Assembly: GCA_022264855.1 (NCBI GenBank)
Contig: JABYQU010000016.1
Location: forward strand, 248,001 to 312,000
DNA: 64,000 nt
Direction: 5' to 3'
From: Lenzites betulinus
Lineage: Eukaryota; Basidiomycota; Agaricomycetes; Polyporales; Polyporaceae
The notes beneath the pieces are model-generated. The model saw nothing but the letters and a program-made list of their open reading frames with translations, made no database searches and was not told where the DNA came from. This document shows positions 11,579-21,556 of the stretch, piece after piece; within the stretch, counting starts at the first letter, position 1; each line of letters begins with the position of its first letter. A program made the position numbers and the translations under genes.

Positions 11579-11779
11579 AGCCCAAGCTACCTTGAGACAC
11601 ATGGTGAACACGGGCTCGAGCGGTATACATGGGATGGCGCTCGAGACTGCGATGCCCGGGATTGTCAAATAAAAGGTATCAATGATCGGATGCCGTCTCT
11701 TTCGTAGAATTGGCGCAATCAGCATGTTGGAAATGTGTATTTCCGCGAAGCGGTACCATCCAGGGCTTTTGCCTATAGC

Positions 11780-11914
11780 CTACAGGTAGACCATGACATG
11801 GAACGCGGCCTGTGAAGACGATAACAAGTTCAGTCAAGTCATGTACATCCTTTTGAGGCAGACGCGCGCACGGTGACCTACGGTTCACCTACCGCCGGTA
11901 AGAACTGAGGCACC
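11780..11914 (-). pseudogene. Relic of an S10 carboxypeptidase 3' end
   Basis: On the minus strand an exon reading VPQFLPA, a GTAGGT...CTTCACAG intron, and an exon reading AAFHVMVYL then TAG. This matches the S10 C-terminal tail (VPQFSP...ASFQVMEYLLGF in the neighbouring gene, VPQFS...TMEYLMGF in the copy at 15.7-17 kb). The TAG at 11782-11780 falls where the family continues with a Gly-Phe-Arg tail. Upstream of the VPQ exon the expected GLTYVEV...AGHM exon is not recognisable, so only a scrap of a third copy seems to survive. Confidence 0.6.
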
Positions 11915-12523
11915 CTGAACGGTGTAAGTGTGCGTTCAGCTATGAAAGTGCAAGATACGGGTCTATGGTACTCACCTTGCGGGTGTTATTGGGATATAGG
12001 CCCATTGGTATATCGTCATGAACTACTATCCCTGCAGGAGGGCGCGCCGTGAATGATTTAGTCAGAAGAGTGCATTTCAACTAGCCGCAATCTGGACAGC
12101 AAATATTCGCGCGCGCCATGGTACTAGTCTAGAAGCTTGATGTTGAACATTTTATTGAAGACGGATGTGTACGGCTATTAAGAATACATGCGCTCGCTGG
12201 GGGACCGATGAAAGAACTGATAACATACCTAAGAATGAGTGTATGTAGGCTCCGCTTAGTGCTCAATCGTCCACAGTGTTAACACAAAGGTTGAACGATC
12301 GAGCGTGGAGGGAGTCTAAGGATGATCTTCCATCCCGCCAGTACAAGAGACGAAGGCACTGAGAGCCGTGTCTCTAGGCATAAGCGAGTGGGATCCCGAC
12401 AGGGACAAAAGAGTTGGGCAGATCGCACCCTGCGGACCAAGAAGAAATGAAAAGATGAGGTTGGATAGTATTAGCGTACGTATGTAAGGGGGAAAAGGAT
12501 AGGCGACATTCACAAGCGATGGG

Positions 12524-12533
12524 GTTTATATAG
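12524..12533 (-). promoter_or_regulatory. Orphan TATA box with short signal-like ORF downstream
   Basis: CTATATAAAC on the minus strand is followed 10 to 20 bases later by an ATG at 12513 opening a 65-codon frame (12513-12316) whose N terminus contains a hydrophobic stretch (LILSNLIFSFLLG). An acceptor-like run (TTCTTCTTGGTCCGCAG) interrupts it. It could be the surviving 5' end of the third S10 copy or an unrelated short gene. No family motif was seen. Confidence 0.3.
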
Positions 12534-12697
12534 GTTCGCGCTTGGCCCTGCCCTAAGCCTGAGACATGTGACCCACGCGTGCTGCCTGAGTCGCGCGTCA
12601 ATTGCACTCCGAAGCTTGAACCACTCCGCGCACACGAGCCTCCGCTCTCCCAGATATCTCTCGAGCTCTGTTAAGATACTTTCGTCTTCCTGGAAAT

Positions 12698-14302
12698 ATG
12701 CTGCTCGCACGATCTGCAGATCCTCCACCCCCATCCGTCTCAGTGAAACCCAACTTCGCGCTGCAGAACTCGACTAGCCACAATATTCCCGCCACCTCCG
12801 TCTCCGCGGTCCCGTTACCCCAGGTATCCAAAGATAGCCAGGAGAAGGATGAAGAGGTAGCAGGAGACGGGTTTCTCGACCGCATCGCTGTTCCGACAGT
12901 CGTGCTCGATGCACCATCCGTCACCCACACTATGGCTGCCCGACTGTCCCTCTCCTTGCTTGGGCATACACTTTTCCTGAAAAGCCAGGTTCCATTGTAG
13001 GTCTCATGATTGCTAACCAGAACAAGCGTTCTGTCTACTTACGAACTTATTTCAGCCCTGTAGCTCAGCTGCTGCGTATGCCCGGCGGTGCGTCAAGTCC
13101 CAAAGTCGCCAAGAAGCGTGAGGAGCTACTCGCCACCTTCGACACGCTGTCCTCACACCTTCAAACCACGTTCGTTGCTCTTTCTACGGCCTATGCAAAA
13201 TTTAGGGCTGCAAAGGAAAAGGAGGCGGCGATCACAGGCGACGAAAACAGTCAGAAAGTCTCGCATGCTAGCGCCATCGCAAGTGCCCCACAGAAGGGCA
13301 CCGCGCACCTCATGTTCATTCTCGGACCAAGCATTGGCGCAGCGCGTGCCAGGGTCTTGGTTACTGTGGATGGTCTGGAGGTCAAGGTATGGGGGGAACG
13401 TGCGGATACCTCACTTCCTCAGGATTCCGACGCCGTTTCGGTTAAGCTCGACGGCGACAACGAAAATGCCTTCGAGGACGATGAAGAAGACCCGGAAATC
13501 GATAGCGACGATAACGAAGATGAAGACTCCGTCGGATATGACGAGGAAGAATCGTCTGAAGAAGCAGACGAATCGGACGAGCTGGAAAGTGATCGGGAAT
13601 CCGAGTTGGGCTCGCTGCCACCAGCTTCACGGTCGCCTTCACCCTCCCTCTTACACGATCCCTTGCACCATCACCCGAGTCCGTTAGCTCTCCACAACTT
13701 TCTTTCCGTCCCCTCTCCGCACCCCTTCAACAACCGCCTACCTCTCTTATACCCTCGACATCTGCACCTGCCCCGCAACTGCGTCAACCTCCACATTCGG
13801 CTCTGTCTCGCGTCAGCCATCGCCCTCTGCCTCTCTTCGGCCTTCTGCAGCTGCACAGACATACGCTGAAGAACAGGCGACCCTCCGCGCCGCTGAGCGC
13901 CTTCTTTCTCGCACGCTGATGACGGCTTGGGCTGACGGTGGGGGAGATATGGCAAGCGAGCTTGCGCCTACTCAGACGCATGTCTACCTCCGCGCCCCTC
14001 GGCGTTTCGCGCATCCCGCATGGCTCGCACGTCAGAATCTCACCCGCTCCCTTGACGGCGTCCTGGACGCGTTCCTCGTCGATGTGGGCGCGCGCGGAGT
14101 GAAGGAAGGCAAGAAAACAAAAGGGGTCAGAACAGAGGGCGTGTGGATTGGCTGCAAGGGCGAGTCCACGTTTGCAACAATGGCTGCCCAGAGAGAGCGC
14201 CAAGGGAGGGAACAGGAGTGTAAAGTATTGGAAGATGAGGAGGAAGACGAGGAGATCTGGTGGGCATGGGAGGGGAAGATCATTGGCTTTGCCGATTGGT
14301 GA
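12698..14302 (+). CDS. Probable p31comet/MAD2L1BP-like protein
   Basis: Exon 1 (12698-12996) joins in phase to exon 2 (from 13056) through a GTAGGT...TTTCAG intron. The order of features recalls metazoan p31comet, the HORMA-fold adaptor that with TRIP13 inactivates the checkpoint protein Mad2: a helix ending FLKSQVPFPVAQLLRM, a helix REELLATFDTLSSHLQ, a strand AHLMFILGPS, and at the C terminus THVYLRAPRRFAHPAW. The central part is an extremely acidic Asp/Glu/Ser stretch (about residues 235-305) followed by a Pro/Ser-rich linker, larger than in animal proteins. The reading frame changes inside the linker (between about 13640 and 13860): exon 2 is in one frame and the final exon in another, so at least one intron there is unplaced. 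The stop is at 14300-14302. The family call is inference from layout and recalled motifs. Confidence 0.55.
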
Positions 14303-15540
14303 TGGAAAACTGTGCGTTCATTAGCGATGTACTCGCTATACACATTAAACATTTCATCGTTACATGCAGATATCGCGGACATCAATATACCCTCTCACTG
14401 ATGAGATACATCGTTATATTGAAATATATTACCGGAGGATGTGCCTACTTATGCAGGCATTTGTCCAAGGTTCCTACGGTACGCGAGAGAATCTTAGTTA
14501 CCTGTGGATCTTACGGCTCCCTCCCGTGTCCTCATTGAATTCACAAGTAGCAGCTTAATGAGCTTCTTGAGGTATATGGCTCAAGGCGACGGTTCGCGCA
14601 TTTTAAGCACAGCGCTGCTCTGACAAAGATTTAAAATTCATTGTAAAATGTCTACAACAGTAACGATGTTCCCAGGTCAACCAATATACGGCGACGTTTT
14701 CCTGCTGGCTCTCGTTCACCGCCGATCAATGGGCAACCACATCCGGGGTACTTCAAGATGCGCTGGATCCATGGAGTACGTCCCATATTGATTAATATGT
14801 AGCAATGCAGTTTATGCTGATCCTCGAGTGTTAAAATGGACCCAATCGCGAACCAGTAAGCCCTGCCAGAGCTACTATGGGACAACTAGGCGGACTGATC
14901 ATTCCATCCCGGTCCGCCAAGCTCGACTCCAGACCGCTCGTAAGTACCGCCCCCTCTTCGATCGGGTTTGGCGTGATATACTTACACTGTATTACAGTGT
15001 TACACGGTCTCAGGGGGCTCCCTGGGTTCACCGCGCAGACGTTCGGCGGTGCCGTCATATATGGGGTTGAGCACCGGTTTCGATGGCGAAATGAACCCCT
15101 CAACCGATACATCCACAGGATCGCCGATATGTAGCAATATGCGAATGAAGCGCATGTATCGGTATGTAGCGAATCACAGATCGGTGGCCTTGTTCAGATC
15201 AGGTTCACATGCTGGGTTTTAGTGACCATTGGTATGCGGCCGTAGCTGCCAGCGCCAGCTATAGACGATAAGTCGGCCGAAAGTTTACCTCTTGTCTCAA
15301 CTTTTGGACCGATCTTAGCCTATCCCCAATGGTCTAATGCCCGCGTGAAACTCGTTCGCGCGCCCTCTGAGATTGGATTCACGAATGGTGTCTCAAGACG
15401 GCGCGTTGGCCCCATGTTTCTTATTCACTGCCGTACAGCGCCGAGCCAGGGCCGCTCTTTAGGGTCGATGCTAAGTACTGCTCCATTTCTTCACTAGTAG
15501 CCAGATTGGTATTCGAGTTGATTTGAGCACCTCTAGTACC
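14303..15540. other. Intergenic, no gene seen
   Basis: About 1.2 kb of AT-richer sequence with only short frames, none linking by splice sites to a family motif. The region from about 14650 to 15140 has open frames on both strands without codon-use or domain support. Confidence 0.45.
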
Positions 15541-15543
15541 CAC

Positions 15544-15551
15544 CTATTTAA
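15544..15551 (+). promoter_or_regulatory. TATA-like box of the S10 pseudogene
   Basis: TATTTAAA lies about 120 bases upstream of the ATG at 15669, in the position of a core promoter for the S10 pseudogene. Motif and position only. Confidence 0.35.
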
Positions 15552-15668
15552 ACCTGGTAGGACGACAGGCAATGCCGCGGGACGGGGCGTTGTCTTAGAG
15601 TCCGCTCAGCCCACCCACATCCCATCCCAGCCCGCACCAAGACTGGAGGCCAACGCACAATCCCGGCA

Positions 15669-17060
15669 ATGCTTGCATGCTCGCTATCCCCGCTCCTCTG
15701 CGTTGCGGTGTTTGTAGGGCTGACCAACCTTGTCGACGCCAAATTTATGTCCAAGGCTGAGCTTCATGAGAAACAACTGCACAGTGCTGCACACGTTAAG
15801 GCCACCTTCCTCGCTCGACCTGCTTTGGATCACCTACTGGGGTGATGAATATCACATTCTCAAACTCACGCGCATCGGGTGCGCACCTCGTCGCTGCCTA
15901 CACGTTTTCACTGATGTATGACTCGTTTTTCCTCGTAGATTTCTACGTCGATGGAACCTCCATTCCCGACGACGCTGATCGTACTGCGGCTCACAGCGAA
16001 ACCTTTTCGGCTTATCTGGATGCTGCAGCTGCATCCTGCGGATACACGGGCTATGTCAAGAAGTATGCCACTTATCCTCCCAAGGGTCCCCTTCCGCTCC
16101 CAGGAAAAAGCATCGAGGCCGACCCGGGATGCGACCTTTGGACTGAGATCGCTAACGCGGCACTCATGAGTAATCCTGCATTCAATGTATATCGAATCTT
16201 CGACACGGTACGTCTCCTTCACATCAAGCCAATATAACCTGTTCAACACAGTACATGTAGTGGCCCATCCTGTGGGACGTCCTCGGTTTCCCGTAAGTAT
16301 CTTGTTCACTCCTTGACCCTCGGCTCATATGTACTTCACACCCCACAGCGGCAGTTTCTCCCAGCAGCAAAGCCCGATCTACTTTGATCGCGCAGGCGTG
16401 AAGAAGGCCATCCACGCACCGCTTAACGTCACCTGAGAGGAGTGCGCAGATGCTCCAGTCTTCTCGCACGGGGACCACTCTGCCCCTCTCGCCTTCACGG
16501 TCCTTCCCAGGGTGATTGAGAAGAGCGAGCTGGCTGTCATCGTGCACGGGCTTGCAGACTTTATTCTTATCGCAGAGGGCACACAGATCGTGATTCAGAA
16601 GTACGTTGATTTTATTACGATGCTTGGTTCGTGTGCATGCTGACTTTCGGGACAGCATGACCTGTACGTATTTCAAACACGGCGGAGCCAGGATGCTACT
16701 GCAGACTAAGCTCACCATTATGATGTAGGGAACGGTAAGCAGGGTTTCCAAGAGCCTATTAAAGCCGATAGCTTGATCGTCGATGGGATGGGCGCGCTCG
16801 GGACTGCGCACAACGAGCGCGGCCTGACCTATTTCGAAGTTGCCCTGAGTGGACATATGTACGTTCATCCGACTTACTCACCTTGCGTATACTGGTTGAA
16901 ACTTGAGTGTTGCGCGTAGGGTGCCGCAATTCTCTCTGAGGGTGAGTGATTCCGTCACCTTTTGTTAGATAGACTCGTCCGCAGATGCTGAAGGTGATCG
17001 TGCGATTAGGCTGGGCTGTATACCATGGAGTACCTGATGGGCTTCAGAAAGAATCCGTAG
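15669..17060 (+). pseudogene. Serine carboxypeptidase S10 lacking its catalytic-Ser half
   Basis: A third S10 copy, inactivated in several ways. It keeps a signal peptide (MLACSLSPLLCVAVFVGL...VDA), the GVMNITFSNSRAS segment, FYVDGTSIPD, then jumps directly to YLDAAAASCGYTGYVKKY, CDLWTEIANAAL, NPAFNVYRIFDT, SPIYFDRAGVKKAIHAP, VIVHGLADFIL (catalytic Asp), GLTYFEVALSGHM (catalytic His) and TMEYLMGFRKNP-stop. Compared with the copy at 9-11.5 kb, about 250 residues are missing between FYVDGTSIPD and the Cys-Gly-Tyr segment. The loss includes the GGPGCSSL substrate site and GESYAG nucleophile. Further lesions: a frame change near 15830-15845 just before GVMNIT, and TGA in place of the expected Trp after LNVT (16434-16436). 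Introns are retained, so it arose by DNA duplication and decay, not retrotransposition. Confidence 0.8.
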
Positions 17061-18197
17061 GGTTTTGACAACGGGTTGTTGTGAGCTTCATAATTATGAA
17101 TGGACTACGTAATGTTGGCTCGCTATGTTGCGGCGTGTCTCGCGTGGGAGTACATCCAACCTGAATCCACTGGGTGAGCGCCCAGGAATTCGTGCAATTT
17201 CGACCCTTGAACAGCATAGTCGGTCCTCGTACAACGCGGATGCATGTCTATGTCACTGACACTAGTAATGAGTGCGCTCGGAGCTGGAGGTCAAGTTGAA
17301 GAAGCGAGTGGAAGTGACGGATCACGCGCACGTGCTTGTGACTGTGCACGTCTATGTAGACATCCGACATCGCAGCGTTGAGTTTCCGAATCGTACTAAG
17401 TCTCCATTACTAGCCATAACTTCCAGTTCGACGTGGCTCCATGCTTCAAAAGTTCAAACACATTTATTTTGGAGCGTGGTCATCGTAATATCTTCATTTG
17501 CAAGAGGTTGAGTGGCACTGACAGGACGTCTTATCAGGAACTCAACTCAACTATGATCCCGACTTCATTCGACGAAGAGCTTGTGAATTCATTGAGCATA
17601 TCCAAGTGAAACTTCCCGTGGCGGCGACAGCTTGGATATGATCAACTTAATTACAGTTTCGGCAGTACGGTCAAAGCGGTCCATTCGACTGGGGGCGGTT
17701 GACGGACATCACGAAGGTTTCGTGCCGCATTGTCCTACCCACTGCACGGTCCACAGATAGGGGCATCACCGACAGTGACTACTGAATGGTTTAGTTTCTC
17801 ATTGTGAACTGAATTGACCCTCCCGCTGTCACAGGCCTTACCGGACAAAGAGCCTGAGACGCCTTCCTCTCTGATCGACAATGATGATCTTGGGTCGCTC
17901 TATCCGGGCTCGCCCTCTCTGCTGGCTGCGGAAAACAGCTGCCAATTTTGGGCTTTCAAAGCGGTTTTATTTATCGCATGTCACTCGCTTGGTCGCGATG
18001 GCTACTGGCTGCACCATGGCTGGCGCACAATCGACACCCGTGCGCCAACCAGCGCTTATGGGGGCTTGGGCCACAAACAATGCGTTCCGCAGAGCATCCT
18101 GCGGGCATTTAAACCAGCTGTAGACCGCCTTGAACTCCGTGCTCCCCACCGTTTTCTTTTTGGACACACTTTCCTGCTCTTCATCCGGGCTAACATT
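17061..18197. other. Intergenic, no gene seen
   Basis: About 1.1 kb. The frame open at 17814-18278 includes the first exon of the next gene at its end, but its upstream part has no motif and no supported start, so it is treated as 5' flank. Confidence 0.4.
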
Positions 18198-18949
18198 ATG
18201 AGCACGAACTCCGATATCCAGCCCCCGGAGACGACCACGGATTTGTACGGAGCTCTCGGGCGGGACCTGATGGAGTGAGTGGCCAGTGCTATACGTCCAT
18301 GCGGCCCTATATACTCTTTCGGTGCTGACATTCTCCTTGTGATAGCTGCGACCCTCCTAGTTCAGATTTTAGTGAGGCCTTATTAGACTTTGAAGAGCAG
18401 CTGTACGACCGACTCTGCGACCTTCCGGCGGCAGCGGACCGCGCCCTTGCCGAAAATCTGAATGAGTATGTCCATCCCCTCTTGACCTATTATAATTTCT
18501 GATGTGTGAGGTGCCACAGTACATCGGCCGACATGCCGGACTACTACGCACCGTTTTTCCAGGAAGACGAGCCGTGCGGTCACGACGGTCAAGGATCCTC
18601 TCAAGCCTTACAGGACGCGCCTTCATTGGCATCGTCCTCGGGTACAACTTCCAGCATTACCGGCAGTGCCCGCCGCGAGGCCCACGGCGGAGGCCGCTCC
18701 GCCTCTCGCGTGCGGCAGTCTAGAGCTCGAGGGGAGTCTTCATGCGCATTGTCAGACGTGACAACTTCATCGGAGGACAATGATTCCTCCGATGACGAGT
18801 ACGTGCCCGTCAAGAAGACCGTGAAGCGCGGTATTGCGGTGAATGCGGGTCAGGCCCCGAAGCGGCCGGTGCTTGTCGACGACACGAACACCCCGCGCCC
18901 TTCCTCTGCGCAGGTGATCTACGTCCCGGGCTCGGATTCGGATGAGTAG
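18198..18949 (+). CDS. Unknown acidic Ser-rich protein, probably nuclear
   Basis: Three exons (18198-18274, 18346-18465, 18520-18949) add up to 209 codons, 208 residues. No domain recognised. The N-terminal third looks helical and acidic (SEALLDFEEQLYDRLCDLP), followed by MPDYYAPFFQEDEP, a Ser/Gly/Arg-rich linker, an acidic Ser cluster (SSEDNDSSDDEYVPVKK), a basic patch (KKTVKRG) and a final VIYVPGSDSDE. The acidic-Ser/basic pattern resembles casein-kinase-2 targets and nuclear chromatin or nucleolar proteins, but that is only a composition argument. Phase-perfect splicing with GTGAGT and GTATGT donors supports a real gene. Confidence 0.6.
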
Positions 18950-19197
18950 GGTGGACTCAGCACAACTGACCGTGTTGAGGAAGCGCATCTTCCAGCCAAT
19001 TCGCTGTCCATGCTAGGTTGCCGATGTTGTGGCGATTTGAATACCTGTACTTTTACTGTATGCACGATCATTCTCGAGGACCTGTATGAGCGATGTTGCC
19101 GGCACTCTAGTTCCACGGTAGCAACAGAGCAGGTCAAGACACGGTACATTGCATCGATACAACGTATCAAATATATAATCAACAGCAGCACTGAGCA

Positions 19198-20671
19198 TCA
19201 GACCTCAGGAACGTTCAACTCGAGACCCTTCAAGAACGCATCCGTAGTCTCCCACAACTCGCCCCAGAGTTCATTCTTGTCTATCACAGCATGCGGTTTC
19301 GTGATACGCGCGGGAGGCCTCAGAAACGCGCCACGGTAGGTGTCCGCTTCTGCGCGCGGAACAGGGGAGGCAGCGGCAAAGACACAGCTATATGCGCCTT
19401 TGGCCGGACCCGCAAATGTCAGGTTAGCGATTGTGCGATAGATCGGCGAGAGAATCGGGCCGACGGAGGAGGCGTAGGCTTGAACACCCTCTACGCACGT
19501 AGGCAGGCAGGGTGAGCCATCACTGTGAGGTTGAAGCGGGGAACGGTAAGGCGTACCAGTTTTGACCGGTCCGGGATCCGTAGCGATGACGAGGATGGGG
19601 ATTTCTTTCTCGTCTAGACGGCGTTGCAATTCACGGACGAAAAGCAGTTGCATCACCTTGCTGTACGCTATGTCCATTGTCATTGTCGCACGGACGCGAT
19701 CAGATAGTATAGGTGCATTGATACGTACCATACCGCGTATATTGCGGGAAGGACGTATCCGTGAAGTCTCTGTTGAGATCATCCAAATTGCGGAAACGGA
19801 CGTCATTAGGGCATTGAAAGTGTGCTCCCGAATTGAGCTGAATTTATTCCGTCAGCGATAGGTCAACCTTTGGGGATAAACGAAGGACTTACACAAACAA
19901 CGCGGACGTCACTGTTCGGTTCCTGTGCCGTCGACTTGAGGAGCGGAAGTAATGCCCTGGTAAACAGGCATGTCCCGATATAGCTAAAATACGGGAATGA
20001 GTGGGGCGCATTGTTGCAAATCACCAAGCAGCGCACTTGACCATTATGATATCTTGGAGGCCTACAAAGGAACAGTCAGAATAGACAACCAACCCGTTGG
20101 ATGAGCCAACGCTGCTTACCATCGTGGCTCTTCTCGTACGGAATGAGCAGCCTGAGGGGACAGCGAGTCAAAGCTAGACATGAGACCTGTGGCGACGCCA
20201 CTTACAGTGCAGCGTTGTTGACTGTACACAATACGTCAATAAATGCACCGTGTAACATATCCAAGATGTCGTAAATGCGATGCTCACCCAGAACATCAAG
20301 ACGCTTTTCCTTTTGCATGAAGTCTTCTGCTGCGCGTACGACATCTCGGGGGTCGCTCAGGTTGAGTTTTAACCAGATAATCTCCCCGTTTCCCGGACCA
20401 AGGCCGGATGCCTGTAAGCGTTCGATGGCTGCCTTGGCTCGTTCCTCATTACGCGCCGCCATGTACACCTTGGCCCCATGCCGGGCCAGATACTGGATGG
20501 TGGCAAACCCGATCCCGGCGCTGTGCGCGGCACCTCATTAGTTTCGTGTATCAACTCGGTTTCTAATATGGGACGAAACACTTACTTTCCACCAGTGACG
20601 ATGAAGACCTTGCCGGTAAGGTCGGGCAGGTCGGTGTTGGGATTGAACTGCTTAGAAAACAGAGCGCCCAT
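19198..20671 (-). CDS. Short-chain dehydrogenase/reductase (SDR)
   Basis: NAD(P)-dependent oxidoreductase of the classical SDR type, of the sort often annotated in fungi as retinol-dehydrogenase-like. Joined exons give MGALFSKQFNPNTDLPDLTG, then the cofactor motif VFIVTGGNAGIGFAT, MAARNEERAKAA, DVLVNNAAL, the helix motif MVNYIGTCLFTRALL with the conserved Asn, VVCLNSGAHF with the catalytic Ser, YAYSKVMQLLF with the Tyr-x-x-x-Lys pair, and VIATDPGPVKTG. About seven exons with 50-80 base introns all keep phase; the Tyr codon joins across a GTACGT donor. All catalytic residues are present. The substrate cannot be told from sequence. The C-terminal roughly 110 residues (to the stop at 19198) are less conserved and likely shape the substrate pocket. 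It lies tail-to-tail with the acidic protein at 18.2-18.9 kb. Confidence 0.88.
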
Positions 20672-21288
20672 TGTCAGTGATCAGGCGGTCGGATCTGAGG
20701 GGCTCTTGCGATGCGTAACAGCAGACAACTACTGCAGCCGGTTGAGAGTTCCGGGAAGAAGAACAGAGACTTTCTTATGGCTAGCGCTGTCGACACCACC
20801 GTGCAACGTGTCAAGAAAGCCCGCCGTTCGGGTTGAGTTGCCATTTTTCCGACCCGGCGGGAGCTCCATCAGTACGTCGAATTCGAAAGATGAGTGGGAA
20901 TCTCAGGAAGAGCGGCTCTCACCGTGGCCGAGGCTCATGCGAACGTTTATTGGCGCTTAGCGTCGGTCTCACGCCGATCCCACACTTCTCGCAGTGAGCA
21001 GATGCTATGATCTTCCATTAAGTACTTGCGAGGTCACTAGAACAGGACGAGGACAGTATCGGTTGTATTTGATTTTCTCACTCACACTGCAACGATGTGG
21101 ATAGGCCTCGAGTCAAAGCACTAAGAGGTCAGATTAGTTTAACATGTACTAATACGTCGCCGCGGCGGATACATGTTGGCAAGTGGCAGCGACTCACTCG
21201 GATGAGTTTGATCAAAAGTTCATCGAAGAAGGGGAGCTTTGGGCGGCGGTCTCCACTGATGAGCGCACCAATGACAGAGCCGGGTGCG

Positions 21289-21375
21289 GCCCTCGTCGTC
21301 TAATGGCTAGGATTCCAGACTTCTATTCGACGTAGAGCGATCTGGCGGTTGCGGGTTCGAGTCCCGCCGGGGGTT
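21289..21375 (+). tRNA. tRNA-Arg (anticodon UCU) with 14-base intron
   Basis: The acceptor strands GCCCTCG and CGGGGGT pair throughout (with G-U pairs), the D arm has AATGGCTA, and the T arm is GCGGG-TTCGAGT-CCCGC. The anticodon stem CCAGA/TCTGG encloses a 21-base loop. With U33 in place the anticodon is TCT, A37 follows, and 14 bases (TTCGACGTAGAGCG) remain as an intron at the standard site after position 37. A TTTTT run at about 21391 serves as a Pol III terminator. It lies between the SDR and MFS genes. Confidence 0.87.
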
Positions 21376-21390
21376 AGTCGGTCTCATCTC

Positions 21391-21396
21391 TTTTTG
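21391..21396 (+). terminator. Pol III terminator of tRNA-Arg
   Basis: A run of five T residues about 16 bases after the tRNA 3' end, the usual RNA polymerase III stop signal. Confidence 0.6.
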
Positions 21397-21502
21397 CCCG
21401 GATTAGTTCACATGTGCTTCCGATAGTAGTCCCGTGGAGTAAGAACTCTGCATGGACACCGTCTATCTACAGTACAAGCTGCAGTAGTAGTCTGCCAGGA
21501 TC

Positions 21503-21520
21503 CCGTAAACGTAAACGTAA
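21503..21520 (+). repeat. Short tandem repeat (CGTAAA)3
   Basis: Three perfect copies of a six-base unit between the tRNA and the 3' end of the MFS gene. Probably a simple microsatellite. Confidence 0.6.
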
Positions 21521-21556
21521 ATATATACTTCTCTAAACCCGATCTTAACATCACCT

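Noticed and set aside
6490..17060. The peptidase island as a secreted-enzyme or secondary-metabolite gene cluster
   Set aside because: Most members are broken and no biosynthetic enzyme lies among them, so a working cluster is not supported.
17814..18278. 154-codon frame upstream of the acidic protein
   Set aside because: Only its last 77 bases form a supported first exon; the rest lacks motifs and conserved composition.
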